Notes: generated by a model from the sequence alone, not told the origin. Numbered from the stretch's first letter, positions 27,588 through 36,752 are shown. The stretch: 64,000 bases of DNA from Pseudomonas chlororaphis subsp. chlororaphis (GCF_003945765.1 NZ_CP027712.1:6634001-6698000), one strand, 5' to 3'. Program-made: numbers and translations.

Positions 27588-28484
27588 CTACTTTTTGCCC
27601 AGCGCGAAATTCGGCAGGCTGCCGATGGGCTGGTTGAACTGATAGGGAATCGACACCAGCCCCAGCCCCGTATTGCGCTGCACCACGAAGTGCAGGTGCG
27701 GGCCGCTGCTGTTGCCGGTGTTGCCCGACAACGCCAGCGGGCTGCCCACCACGACCCGCTGGCCTTCACGCACGCTTACCGAGCCGCGCTTGAGGTGCAG
27801 GTACACCCCCATGGTGCCGTCGTTGTGCAACACCCGCACGAAATTGCCGGAAGGGTCGGTGCCGCGCCCGCTCTGGCGGTTCTCGGTCTTCACCACCACC
27901 CCGCCACGCGCCGCGATGATCGGCGTGCCCTCGGGCATGGCGATGTCCATGGCATAGCGGCTCTTGGGGCCGAAATGGCTGTACCGGCCGTTGGCGCCCT
28001 GGGTCAGGCGAAAGGGGCCGCCACGCCAGGGCAGCGGGTAACGATAGGCCTGGGCGGCGCCCGCAGGGTCGCCCAGGGAGTAACGAAACTGCGGGACATA
28101 GATCAGCGGCTTGCCCGCCTGCATAGCCGTGAGCTGCGCCAGGCGCTGTCGGCTGCGGGCCGGCAGTACCCGGCGAATCGGCTGCCTGGGGGCACTGCGG
28201 ATGTTCTTCAGGCCGGTAAACCCCAGCTCGATCTCCACCGGCGCATACAGGTCGTTACGCACAAAGACGCTGTCCACGCCCCAGCTCTTCTCGACGTCCA
28301 GACGCACCTGGCGTTCCAGGTGCTCGACCATGCGATCGCGAAACACGAACACCTGGGCGCCCGGCGACGGACGGTCGCTGTAGGACACCACGCCGTTGGC
28401 GTCGGTGGACTTGTAGATGGTCATGGCCATGGCCGAGGTGGCAGCCAGCAACAGACCGCAGGAAAACAGCAGGTGCATGAACAT
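27588..28484 (-). CDS. Exported M23-family (LytM) peptidase
   Basis: A probable peptidoglycan-acting metallopeptidase. The product of about 298 aa has a signal peptide ending near AMAM and a DUF4124-like N-terminal stretch (YKSTDANGVVSYSDRPSPG). The C-terminal M23 domain has Zn ligands in HFGPKSRYAMD and HLHF (GNSSGPHLHFV). Several starts are close together (ATG 28484, ATG 28478, TTG 28490); none has a strong ribosome-binding site. Both M23 motifs are intact, so it may be active rather than a degenerate regulator. Confidence 0.88.
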   Translation of the reverse strand: MFMHLLFSCGLLLAATSAMAMTIYKSTDANGVVSYSDRPSPGAQVFVFRDRMVEHLERQVRLDVEKSWGVDSVFVRNDLYAPVEIELGFTGLKNIRSAPRQPIRRVLPARSRQRLAQLTAMQAGKPLIYVPQFRYSLGDPAGAAQAYRYPLPWRGGPFRLTQGANGRYSHFGPKSRYAMDIAMPEGTPIIAARGGVVVKTENRQSGRGTDPSGNFVRVLHNDGTMGVYLHLKRGSVSVREGQRVVVGSPLALSGNTGNSSGPHLHFVVQRNTGLGLVSIPYQFNQPIGSLPNFALGKK

Positions 28485-28516
28485 GGGCAAGATTCTGAGG
28501 AAAGCCTGAAGTCAGG

Positions 28517-29188
28517 CTAGCAGCCCGACGTGGACTTTGTATGAATCAACCCTGCACCAGAGGTTCCATTGCCGACGGACTGAAACTGATATCGACCCCC
28601 AGGTGCGCGGCGTCGGAGAGGTTGACCAGCGCATCCAGGGAAAACTTGTTGATCTTGCCGCTGAGCACGTCGTTGAGCCGCGGCTGGGTGATATTGAGCC
28701 GCCTGGCGGCCTCCTTCTGCGAAACACCCCAGGCCTTGATGGTCTTGCCCAGCTCCAGCATGAGCTTGGAGCGCAGGCGCATATTGGCGGCTTCCTGAGG
28801 CGAACCTTCGAGCGCGTCCCAGACACTGGCGAAACGCTCGGTATGCATGTGATCGGTCATGGCGTGCACTTATCTCCTGAAGTCTGGCCCGAGCCAGCTC
28901 GATGTCCCGCGCTTCGGTCTTGCGGGTGGTCTTGCGCATGGCGTGCAGCACATAAATGGCCGCGGGCCGGTTGGCCACGTAAAACACCCGAAACGCTCCT
29001 GAATCCTCACTGATCCTGATCTCGAACACCCCCGGCCCCACGGTTTTCATCGACCGGCAGTCATAGGGCGGCTCGCCCTGCTGCAACAGATCCAGCTGAA
29101 AACCCGCGGCCCTTCGCGCATCCAGCGGAAAAGCCCGAAGGTCCCGGAGCGTGCTCCCGACAAACACCACATCCTTGTGCCTAGGCAT
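28517..29188 (-). CDS. RelE/HigB-type (Gp49-like) toxin, abnormally long frame
   Basis: Residues 1 to about 112 match the phage Gp49/RelE-like toxin family: VFVGSTLRDLRAFPLDARR, PGVFEIRI, GAFRVFYVANRPAAIYVLHA, and a K-T-rich stretch before ELARARLQEI. Such toxins end near 105-120 aa, but this frame has no stop and runs 224 codons through the whole antitoxin gene in another frame. A TAA does occur at the expected end, but in the antitoxin frame just before its GTG. Either the toxin has gained a non-native tail or a base is missing near 28870-28900. The ATG at 29188 has GAGAGG at 4 bases. The toxin-first order is HigBA-like. Confidence 0.75.
   Translation of the reverse strand: MPRHKDVVFVGSTLRDLRAFPLDARRAAGFQLDLLQQGEPPYDCRSMKTVGPGVFEIRISEDSGAFRVFYVANRPAAIYVLHAMRKTTRKTEARDIELARARLQEISARHDRSHAYRAFRQCLGRARRFASGSRQYAPALQAHAGAGQDHQGLGCFAEGGRQAAQYHPAAAQRRAQRQDQQVFPGCAGQPLRRRAPGGRYQFQSVGNGTSGAGLIHTKSTSGC
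28546..28869 (-). CDS. HigA-type XRE antitoxin
   Basis: A 107-aa XRE-family helix-turn-helix protein (WGVSQKEAARRLNITQPRLN, then VLSGKINKFSLDALVNL), of the type paired with Gp49/RelE-like toxins. The start is probably GTG at 28869: AGGAG-ATAA-GTG gives a good site; ATG 28860 is the alternative. It would bind and neutralise the toxin encoded just upstream and autoregulate the pair. Confidence 0.85.
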   Translation of the reverse strand: MHAMTDHMHTERFASVWDALEGSPQEAANMRLRSKLMLELGKTIKAWGVSQKEAARRLNITQPRLNDVLSGKINKFSLDALVNLSDAAHLGVDISFSPSAMEPLVQG

Positions 29189-29360
29189 CGAACCTCTCCC
29201 GTTACTGACCCCAGAGAGGTTAAACAACCCGACCGCCACAGCGCGCGACCGGGTTGTTTCAAAGCGTGGCCAGGCACAAGAAAAGCCAAAAGCACAGATC
29301 ACAACCTATATCAGTACAGATATAAATCAACCTGAAAAACAGAGAATCGGACACACGGCA

Positions 29361-29560
29361 TCAAACCACTGCCCCCTCCCCCAACGCCTTGCACTGCGCC
29401 GCCTGCAATACATCACAACCATCGTCCAACAACAGATACAAGGCCTGGGTGATACGCCCCAGGTCACCCTCGTCAGCGTGCAAAAGCGTGGTACAGGAAA
29501 GTGTTTGCAGTAGGTTTCGCGCCGAGTTCAGACGCAGGCTGGCACTGGGCGTGGATGTTG
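29361..29560 (-). pseudogene. Possible 3' remnant of a small DUF3077-like gene
   Basis: On the minus strand an open frame ends at TGA 29361 and reads into the REP at 29560 without a usable start codon. The product is helical (ASLRLNSARNLLQTLS, then ITQALYLLLDDGCDVLQAAQ) and resembles by eye the C-termini of small Pseudomonas DUF3077-type proteins. It looks like a gene end cut by the REP. The family link is a guess. Confidence 0.3.
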
Positions 29561-29669
29561 AAGCCGCCGCAGGCTGCGATCGGTTTGAGCGGTACTCCGG
29601 CGAAGCGGACGCAAGGTTTTGAGATAGCTGAAGGCCTTCGGCCTTATCGCAGCCTGCGGCAGCGGCTAC
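29560..29669. repeat. REP element (family A)
   Basis: About 110 bp, arms GCCGCCGCAGGCTGCGATCG and GCAGCCTGCGGCAGCGGCTA. The inner segment CTGAAGGCCTTCGGCCTTAT is shared with the copy at 27471. Confidence 0.8.
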
Positions 29670-29716
29670 AGGGGCGGGGTCAGCGGGCCGGAAAATGTAG
29701 CGGCAGAATAGACGTC

Positions 29717-29760
29717 ATCGCGGGCAAGCCTCGCTCCTACAGAAGCGTGGTTGCCCGCGA
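29717..29760. repeat. REP-type palindrome (family B)
   Basis: ATCGCGGGCAAGCCTCGCTC on one side and GGTTGCCCGCGA on the other; an imperfect inverted repeat just past the response-regulator stop. Confidence 0.75.
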
Positions 29761-29791
29761 GATAGTGCTCAGGAACGGGGCTGAGAGGGGC

Positions 29792-30754
29792 TCAGGCGCC
29801 GGGGACGAAGTGCTTCTGCGCCGTGCCGCGGGCGATCAGGCGGGAGATGTAGTCGAGCTTCTGCGCATCCTGGTCGACGAAGCGGAAGGTCAGTTGCAAC
29901 CACTCGCTGTCCGGCTTTGGCTCATAGGCCACCACCGCATGCAGGTAGCCGTTCAGGCGCGCCACTTCGGCATTGTCGCCCTGCTCCAGGTCCAGCACGG
30001 CGCTGTCGAGCACCTGCGGCAGCGTGTCGGTGCGTTTCACCACCAACAGCGCCTCCTTGATGCTCAGCGCCTTGATCACGCACTGCTGGGTACCGCTGGG
30101 CAGACGCAATTGCCCCTGGCCACGCCCCCCAGCAGACGCAGCGGCGGCAGGAGCCGGCGCCTTCACCGGCGGACTGTTGAGCAACCCACGAGACGGGGCT
30201 GCAGCGGGAGCAGGAGCGGACACCACGGCAGGCTTGGCAAACGGATTGACCGCCGCAGCCGCCGGCGCGGCGCCGATGACTTCGGCCTTGCCGCCGGTCA
30301 GGGCACTCAGGGAGTCATTGCCGAACGCCGAGTTCATCTTGGTCGGCGCGCTGTTCATCAGGGTGTCGAGCTTGCCGACCTTGTTCAGCGCCTGCTTGAC
30401 CTTGGTCAGCAACTGCTCGTTGGTGAACGGCTTGCTGACGTAGCCGGAGACGCCGGCCTGGATCGCCTGCACCACGTTCTCCTTGTCGCCGCGACTGGTG
30501 ACCATGATGAACGGCATGGCCTTCATCGCCTCCTGGCCGCGGCACCAGGTCAACAGCTCCAGGCCGGACATTTCCGGCATTTCCCAGTCGCACAGGACCA
30601 GGTCGAAGGCTTCACGGGCCAGCAGGGCCTGGGCTTTACGGCCGTTGATGGCGTCCTCGATCTTGATGCCAGGGAAGTAGTTGCGCAGACATTTCTTCAC
30701 CAGGTCACGAATGAACGAAGCGTCATCCACCACCAACACACTTACCTTACTCAT
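29792..30754 (-). CDS. CheY-type response regulator with C-terminal PilZ-like domain
   Basis: 320 aa. Residues 1-125 are a receiver domain (acid pocket D10-D11, acceptor D56 in CDWEMP, K108 in SKPFT). A long Ala/Pro-rich linker follows (about 145-220), then a C-terminal beta domain (about 225-320) that looks PilZ-like but lacks an obvious RxxxR c-di-GMP motif. There is no DNA-binding domain, so the output is probably protein-protein or ligand-based. P. aeruginosa has a response-regulator gene at the same place near phoU (PA5364). RBS AAAGGGG lies before the ATG. Confidence 0.8.
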   Translation of the reverse strand: MSKVSVLVVDDASFIRDLVKKCLRNYFPGIKIEDAINGRKAQALLAREAFDLVLCDWEMPEMSGLELLTWCRGQEAMKAMPFIMVTSRGDKENVVQAIQAGVSGYVSKPFTNEQLLTKVKQALNKVGKLDTLMNSAPTKMNSAFGNDSLSALTGGKAEVIGAAPAAAAVNPFAKPAVVSAPAPAAAPSRGLLNSPPVKAPAPAAAASAGGRGQGQLRLPSGTQQCVIKALSIKEALLVVKRTDTLPQVLDSAVLDLEQGDNAEVARLNGYLHAVVAYEPKPDSEWLQLTFRFVDQDAQKLDYISRLIARGTAQKHFVPGA

Positions 30755-30879
30755 CGACCACCCCTTTAAAAATCCCGGCTAGCATAACGCTTTACTGATG
30801 GCACTTTGCCAAAACTCTTCAGTCACGCCGGGACTTTTCGTTCGCGGGCGCTGCTTTTCAAGTTAAATCCCCATAAACG

Positions 30880-30904
30880 AAAACGCCCGGCCAAAGGGCC
30901 GGGC
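30880..30904 (-). terminator. Terminator of the pst-phoU operon
   Basis: Stem GCCCGGCC (30885-30892) with GGCCGGGC (30897-30904), 4-base loop, followed on the minus strand by GTTTTCG. It is about 18 bases past the phoU stop. Confidence 0.8.
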
Positions 30905-30921
30905 GCTTCTCTCAGGCAACC

Positions 30922-31683
30922 TTACTTATCGTCAGCTTCACCCGGAACATTAGCGCTTTCGGCACTGGTGCCTTCAACTTCTTCCTTCATCCGCTTCAGG
31001 CCCAGATGGCGCACATCGGTGCCGCGCACCAGGTAAATCACCAGCTCCGAGATGTTGCGCGCGTGGTCGCCGATCCGCTCCAGGGAGCGCAGGACCCAGA
31101 TGATGCTCAGAACGCGCGAGATCGAGCGCGGATCTTCCATCATGTAGGTGGCCAGCTCGCGCAGCGCGGTCTTGTACTCGCGGTCGATGACCTTGTCGTA
31201 CTGGGCCACCGACAGCGCCAGGTCGGCGTCGAAGCGGGCAAAAGCATCCAGCGCGTCGCGGACCATGTTGCGCACCTGGTCGCCGATATGCCGCACTTCC
31301 ACATAGCCGCGCGGGGCTTCGCCTTCTTCGCACAGCTGAATGGCGCGACGGGCGATCTTGGTCGATTCGTCGCCGATGCGCTCCAGGTCGATCACCGACT
31401 TGGAGATGCTGATGATCAGGCGCAGGTCGGAAGCCGCCGGCTGGCGACGGGCGAGAATGCGCAGGCATTCTTCGTCGATGTTGCGTTCCATCTGGTTGAT
31501 CTGGTCGTCGATCTCGCGCACCTGCTGGGCAAGCCCCGAGTCGGCTTCGATCAGCGCGGTGACGGCGTCGTTGACTTGTTTCTCGACCAGCCCACCCATC
31601 GCCAGGAGGTGGCTGCGCACCTCCTCGAGCTCGGCGTTGAACTGCTGGGAGATGTGATGCGTGAGGCCTTCTTTACTAATCAT
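30922..31683 (-). CDS. phoU: Phosphate-signalling regulator PhoU
   Basis: PhoU links the PstSCAB transporter to PhoR and keeps the Pho regulon off when phosphate is sufficient. The 253-aa protein is all-helical with two PhoU repeats, each carrying the metal-binding E/D-rich motif (DLERIGDESTKIA near residue 98; SLERIGDHARNI near residue 204). It is the last gene of the minus-strand pst operon, 72 bases after pstB. Confidence 0.96.
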   Translation of the reverse strand: MISKEGLTHHISQQFNAELEEVRSHLLAMGGLVEKQVNDAVTALIEADSGLAQQVREIDDQINQMERNIDEECLRILARRQPAASDLRLIISISKSVIDLERIGDESTKIARRAIQLCEEGEAPRGYVEVRHIGDQVRNMVRDALDAFARFDADLALSVAQYDKVIDREYKTALRELATYMMEDPRSISRVLSIIWVLRSLERIGDHARNISELVIYLVRGTDVRHLGLKRMKEEVEGTSAESANVPGEADDK

Positions 31684-31755
31684 GGTTGGCGTCCTTGGAG
31701 CGTCCGGTAAGGTGCGGTGGACCGCAGCGTCAGTTCAGTGAGCAACAACAGCTTC

Positions 31756-32589
31756 CTAGCCGTAACGACCGGTGATGTAGTCTTCGGTCTGCTTCTTCGC
31801 CGGATTGGTGAACAGCGTATCGGTGTCGCCGAATTCCACCAGTTTGCCCATGTACATGAACGCCGTGTAGTCGGAGACACGCGCGGCCTGTTGCATGTTG
31901 TGGGTCACGATCACGATGGTGAACTTCGATTTCAGTTCGTAGATCAGCTCTTCGACCTTCAAGGTGGAGATCGGATCGAGCGCCGAGCACGGTTCGTCGA
32001 GCAGCAGCACTTCCGGTTCCACGGCGATGGTGCGGGCGATCACCAGACGCTGCTGCTGACCACCGGACAGGCCGAGTGCCGATTCATGCAGGCGATCCTT
32101 GACCTCGTCCCACAGCGCCGCACCCTTGAGGGCCCACTCGACGGCTTCGTCGAGGATGCGCTTCTTGTTGATGCCCTGGATGCGCAGGCCGTAGACCACG
32201 TTCTCGTAGATGGTTTTCGGGAACGGGTTGGGCTTCTGGAACACCATGCCCACGCGGCGGCGCAGCTCGGCCACGTCTTCGCCCTTGCGGTAGATGTTGT
32301 TGCCGTAGAGGTTGATCTCGCCTTCCACGCGGCAGCCGTCCACCAGGTCGTTCATCCGGTTGAAGGTACGCAGCAGGGTCGACTTGCCGCAGCCGGACGG
32401 GCCGATGAAGGCGGTCACGCGCTGCTTCGGAATGTTCATGCTGACGTCGAACAGCGCCTGTTTCTCACCGTAGAACAGGCTCAGGCCCGGGACTTCGATG
32501 GCCACGGTTTCCTGGTCCAGGTTCAGGCTCTGCTTGTCGCGGCCCAGGGCCGACATGTTGATGCCGTGGGTATGTGCTTCTTGCTGCAT
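31756..32589 (-). CDS. pstB: Phosphate ABC transporter ATPase PstB
   Basis: The ATP-binding subunit of the high-affinity phosphate importer, 277 aa. It shows Walker [10 protein letters not shown], the signature LSGGQQQR, Walker [14 protein letters not shown] and switch His THNMQQA. GGGAG lies about 7 bases before the ATG. It works with PstA, PstC and PstS encoded upstream. Confidence 0.98.
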   Translation of the reverse strand: MQQEAHTHGINMSALGRDKQSLNLDQETVAIEVPGLSLFYGEKQALFDVSMNIPKQRVTAFIGPSGCGKSTLLRTFNRMNDLVDGCRVEGEINLYGNNIYRKGEDVAELRRRVGMVFQKPNPFPKTIYENVVYGLRIQGINKKRILDEAVEWALKGAALWDEVKDRLHESALGLSGGQQQRLVIARTIAVEPEVLLLDEPCSALDPISTLKVEELIYELKSKFTIVIVTHNMQQAARVSDYTAFMYMGKLVEFGDTDTLFTNPAKKQTEDYITGRYG

Positions 32590-32678
32590 GGGTCACTCCC
32601 TACGCTAACAAATTCATTTCAATGAGCCGCTGGCCTCACAAAATGGGCCAGCGGTGTTGCCGTTCTGTAGGAGCGGTA

Positions 32679-34349
32679 TTAACTATCCAGCGCCTTATAT
32701 TTCTCGCGCAGGTGGTTACGAATCCACACTGCCGACAGGTTGAGCGTCGCGATCACCAGCACCAGCAGCAGCGCCGTGGCGTACACCAGCGGCCGCGCGG
32801 CCTCGACGTTGGGGCTCTGGAAGCCGACGTCATAGATATGGAAGCCCAGGTGCATGATCTTCTGGTCCAGGTGCAGGTACGGGTAGTTGCCGTCCACCGG
32901 CAGCGACGGCGCCAGTTTCACCACACCCACCAGCATCAGCGGCGCCACTTCACCGGCGGCGCGGGCTACCGCGAGGATCATGCCGGTCATCATCGCCGGG
33001 CTGGCCATTGGCAGTACGATCTTCCACAGGGTTTCCGCCTTGGTCGCGCCCAGGGCCAAGGAACCTTCACGCACGGTGCGGGGAATCCGCGCCAGGCCTT
33101 CCTCGGTGGCCACGATCACCACCGGCACCGCCAGCAGCGCCAGGGTCAGGGAAGCCCAGAGCAGGCCCGGGGTGCCGAAGGTCGGCGCCGGCAGCGCTTC
33201 GGGGAAGAACAAGCGGTCGAGGGAACCGCCCAGCACATAGACGAAGAAGCCCAGGCCGAACACGCCGTAGACGATGGCCGGCACGCCCGCCAGGTTGTTC
33301 ACCGCGATGCGGATCACCCGGGTCAGGGTGTTCTGCTTGGCGTATTCGCGCAGGTACACCGCCGCCAGCACGCCGAACGGGGTGACGATCATCGCCATGA
33401 TCAGGGTCATCATCACGGTACCGAAGATCGCCGGGAAGATACCGCCCTCGGTGTTGGCTTCACGCGGGTCGTCGCTGAGGAATTCCCAGACCTTGCTGAA
33501 GTAGAAACCCAGCTTGGTGAAGGTGCCCATGGCGTTCGGCTGGTAGGCGTGCACCACCTTGCCCAGGCTGATCTCGATCTCTTTGCCGTTGGCGTCGCGG
33601 GCGGTGAGGCTGTCACGGTTGAACTGCGCGTGCAGGTCGCTCAGGCGGGCCTCGACGTCCTGGTAACGGGCGTTCAGCTCGGCGCGTTCGCTTTCCATGT
33701 CGGCCTGGGCGGCGGCATCGAGCTTGCCGTCCAGTTCCAGCTTGCGACCGTGCAGGCGGATGCGCTCGAGGCCGGCGTTGATCGCGCCGATGTCGACTTT
33801 CTCCAGGGTCTTGAGCTGGGCCGCCAGCTTGTTCACTCGCTCGATCCGCGCCTGCAGTTCCGGCCAGGCCGCTTCGCCTTCGGCGATGACCTTGCCATCC
33901 TGCTTGACGTTGACCAGGTAGCCGTAGAAGTTGCCCCACTCGCGCCGCTCGATGGCCATCAGCTCCGGCGGCGTGGTCTGGTTGGTCAGCCAGTCGCCGA
34001 CGATCCAGGTGAAGTCGTTGCCGTTCAGGTCACGGTTGCCGACCTTGATCAGCTCGCGGGTCATGAACTCGGGGCCTTCGTCCGGCACCGGCAGGCCGGC
34101 GCTCTTCAGGCGTGCCCGCGGCACTTCTTCTTTCTGCACCACTTCACCGATGACCAGGTGGTTGGCCTGGCCCGGCACGTCGTAGTGGGCATGCACCAGG
34201 TCCGCCGGCCAGAAGTGGCCCAGACCGCGCACGGCGATCACCGCCAACAGGCCGATAGTCATGATGACCGCGATGGACACCGCGCCACCGCTGATCCAGA
34301 CGCCCGGGGCGCCGCTCTTGAACCATCCATTCAGGGAGTTCTGTTTCAC
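32679..34349 (-). CDS. pstA: Phosphate ABC transporter permease PstA (long form)
   Basis: 556 aa, against about 290-300 in E. coli. One N-terminal helix (about 18-40) is followed by a periplasmic insert of roughly 220 residues with a coiled-coil-like segment (about 140-230). The permease core follows, with the EAA-loop region (ATEEGLARIPRTVREGSLALG). The start is GTG at 34349 with AAAGGTAG upstream. The extended form is typical of pseudomonads. Confidence 0.95.
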   Translation of the reverse strand: MKQNSLNGWFKSGAPGVWISGGAVSIAVIMTIGLLAVIAVRGLGHFWPADLVHAHYDVPGQANHLVIGEVVQKEEVPRARLKSAGLPVPDEGPEFMTRELIKVGNRDLNGNDFTWIVGDWLTNQTTPPELMAIERREWGNFYGYLVNVKQDGKVIAEGEAAWPELQARIERVNKLAAQLKTLEKVDIGAINAGLERIRLHGRKLELDGKLDAAAQADMESERAELNARYQDVEARLSDLHAQFNRDSLTARDANGKEIEISLGKVVHAYQPNAMGTFTKLGFYFSKVWEFLSDDPREANTEGGIFPAIFGTVMMTLIMAMIVTPFGVLAAVYLREYAKQNTLTRVIRIAVNNLAGVPAIVYGVFGLGFFVYVLGGSLDRLFFPEALPAPTFGTPGLLWASLTLALLAVPVVIVATEEGLARIPRTVREGSLALGATKAETLWKIVLPMASPAMMTGMILAVARAAGEVAPLMLVGVVKLAPSLPVDGNYPYLHLDQKIMHLGFHIYDVGFQSPNVEAARPLVYATALLLVLVIATLNLSAVWIRNHLREKYKALDS

Positions 34350-34364
34350 AGACTTCTACCTTTC

Positions 34365-36650
34365 TTAAAGCGACGAGTATTTCTTGCGCAGACGCTGACG
34401 GATCAGCTCGGCGAGGGTGTTCATGACGAAGGTGAACAGCAGCAGCACCAGCGCCGAGAGGAACAGCACGCGGTAGTGGCTGCCGCCGACTTCCGACTCC
34501 GGCATTTCCACCGCGACGTTGGCCGCCAGAGTGCGCAGGCCTTCGAACAGGTTCATTTCCATGACCGGGGTGTTGCCGGTGGCCATCAGCACGATCATGG
34601 TTTCGCCGACCGCGCGGCCCATGCCGATCATCAGCGCCGAGAAGATGCCCGGGCTGGCGGTGAGGATCACCACGCGGGTCATGGTCTGCCACGGCGTGGC
34701 GCCCAGGGCCAGGGAACCCAGGGTCAGGCCGCGCGGCACGCTGAACACGGCGTCTTCGGCGATCGAGTAGATGTTCGGAATCACCGCAAAACCCATGGCC
34801 AGGCCGACCACCAGGGCGTTGCGCTGGTCGTAGGTGATGCCCAGGTCATGGGAGATCCACATGCGCATGTCGCCGCCGAAGAACCAGTTCTCCATGAACG
34901 GGCTCATGTACAGCGAGAACCAGCCCACCAGGATGATCACCGGGATCAGGATCGCGCTTTCCCAACCATCCGGCACCTTGAGGCGCACCGACTCAGGCAG
35001 GCGGCTGAAGACGAAACCGGCCACCAGGATGCCGATCGGCAGCAGCATCAGCAGGCTGAAGATGCCCGGCAGATGGCCTTCGACGTAAGGCGCGAGGAAC
35101 AGGCCGGCGAAGAAGCCGAGGATCACCGTCGGCATCGCTTCCATCAGCTCGATCACCGGCTTGACCTTGCGGCGCATGCCCGGAGCCATGAAGTAAGCGG
35201 TGTAGATCGCCGCGGCCACCGCCAGCGGGGCTGCCAGCAGCATCGCGTAGAACGCTGCCTTCAACGTACCGAAGGTCAGCGGCGAAAGGCTCAGCTTGGG
35301 TTCGAAGTCGGTGTTGGCCGCGGTCGATTGCCAGACGTATTTAGGCTCGTCGTAGTTCTCGTACCAGACCTTGCTCCACAGCGCGCTCCAGGACACTTCC
35401 GGGTGCGGGTTGTCGAGCACCAGCGGTTGCAGCTTGCCGCCGGCTTCGACGATCACCCGGTTGGCCCGTGGCGACAGGCCGAACAGGCCTTCGCCCTCGA
35501 CCACCTGGTCCACCAGCAGGGTGCGGTGCGCGGTGCTGTGGAACACGCCGAGCTTGCCCGAGGCGTCCAGGGCGACGAAGCCCTTGCGGCGCTCTTCGGC
35601 AGTGATTTCGATGATCGGCGTGGTGCCCATCTGGAAGGTGCGGATCTGCTTCAGGCGCAGTTCGCCGTCCGGGTCGCGGGCCATGAACCACTGGGCCAGG
35701 CCGCCCTTGGAAGTACCGATGATCAGCGAGATACCGCCCACCAGCTGGGTGCTGGCCGTCACTTCGGCATCGGCATCCTCCAGCAGTTTGTAGCGACCGT
35801 TGAGGCTCTTGTCGCGCAGGCTGAACACGTCGGCCTGGGCACGCCCGTTGATCACGTACAGCCACTGCTGGCGCGGGTCGATGTACATGGCCTTGACCGG
35901 TTCGGTCATCTGCGGCAGCTCGATGCGGTTCTGCTCGCTGGTGACCTCGCCGGTCATCATGTTTTCTTCGCGGGTCAGCTGCAGCACGTGCAGTTGCGCG
36001 CCGCTGGAACCGGCCACCACCAGCGCCGAATCGGTGGCGTTGAGGTTGACGTGCTCCAGGGCACCGCCCTGCTCGTTCAGCACGATCGGGGTTTCGCCGT
36101 AGGGGTATTCGATGGCCGGCGAGATGGTTTTCTTGCCTTCCGGATAGCTGACCTTATAGGTGTGACGGAACACCAGCGCCTGGCCGTTGGACAGGCCAAC
36201 CACCACCAGCGGGCTGCCCGGCTGATCCTTGCCGATAGCGGTCACGGTGGTGCCGGCCGGGATCGGCAGGTCGACGCGGCGCAGCTCGGCACCGTTGTCG
36301 ATGTCGAAGAACAGCGCCTGGCCCTTGTCGGAAACCCGCATGCCGACCTGGTTCTGCTCTTCCAGGGAGAACATCAGCGGCTTGCCGGCGTCCTGCATCC
36401 AGGCTGGCGTCAGCGGGTCCTTGGCGGTCAGGTCGGCGCCCTGGAACAGGGGCAGCACGACATAGGCGAGGAAGAAGAAGATCAGGGTGATCGCGGCCAG
36501 CACGGCCAGACCGCCAACGAGGACGTACCAGCGGGTCAGGCGATCTTTCAGCGCGCGGATGCGGCGCTTGCGTTGCAGCTCAGGCGTATTGAAGTCAATG
36601 CGCTTGGGGGGAGAGGTCGGAGTCATGGTGGAGTTGGCCAGATCATTCAT
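34365..36650 (-). CDS. pstC: Phosphate ABC transporter permease PstC (long form)
   Basis: 761 aa, more than twice the E. coli protein. A basic cytoplasmic N-terminus and one helix (about 45-70) precede a periplasmic beta-rich insert of about 360 residues that reads like a beta-propeller-type domain. The C-terminal permease core has the EAA-type loop GLTLGSLALGATPWQTM. The ATG at 36650 follows AGGGTG; a GTG six bases upstream is possible. It lies 158 bases downstream of pstS, past a hairpin. Confidence 0.95.
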   Translation of the reverse strand: MNDLANSTMTPTSPPKRIDFNTPELQRKRRIRALKDRLTRWYVLVGGLAVLAAITLIFFFLAYVVLPLFQGADLTAKDPLTPAWMQDAGKPLMFSLEEQNQVGMRVSDKGQALFFDIDNGAELRRVDLPIPAGTTVTAIGKDQPGSPLVVVGLSNGQALVFRHTYKVSYPEGKKTISPAIEYPYGETPIVLNEQGGALEHVNLNATDSALVVAGSSGAQLHVLQLTREENMMTGEVTSEQNRIELPQMTEPVKAMYIDPRQQWLYVINGRAQADVFSLRDKSLNGRYKLLEDADAEVTASTQLVGGISLIIGTSKGGLAQWFMARDPDGELRLKQIRTFQMGTTPIIEITAEERRKGFVALDASGKLGVFHSTAHRTLLVDQVVEGEGLFGLSPRANRVIVEAGGKLQPLVLDNPHPEVSWSALWSKVWYENYDEPKYVWQSTAANTDFEPKLSLSPLTFGTLKAAFYAMLLAAPLAVAAAIYTAYFMAPGMRRKVKPVIELMEAMPTVILGFFAGLFLAPYVEGHLPGIFSLLMLLPIGILVAGFVFSRLPESVRLKVPDGWESAILIPVIILVGWFSLYMSPFMENWFFGGDMRMWISHDLGITYDQRNALVVGLAMGFAVIPNIYSIAEDAVFSVPRGLTLGSLALGATPWQTMTRVVILTASPGIFSALMIGMGRAVGETMIVLMATGNTPVMEMNLFEGLRTLAANVAVEMPESEVGGSHYRVLFLSALVLLLFTFVMNTLAELIRQRLRKKYSSL

Positions 36651-36752
36651 GCGCACACCCTAGCGATCCTGTATGACAGAAAGATGACAATGCAGTGACG
36701 CAACAAATCCGCCGCGGAGCAGAGCTGGCAGCGGATCGAAAATGGGGGGGGT

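Larger units (their letters stand above)
29189..29791. other. Gene-poor spacer with REPs and a gene remnant
   Basis: About 600 bases between the toxin start and the response-regulator stop. It holds the toxin-antitoxin promoter region (29190-29340, AT-richer), a possible gene remnant at 29361-29560, a family A REP (29560-29669) and a family B REP (29717-29760). Confidence 0.6.

Noticed and set aside
32574..36698. A 1374-codon open frame on the plus strand opposite pstA-pstC
   Set aside because: It is an antisense shadow of GC-rich codons: low-complexity Arg/Gln/His-rich product, no family features. The minus-strand pst genes explain the region.
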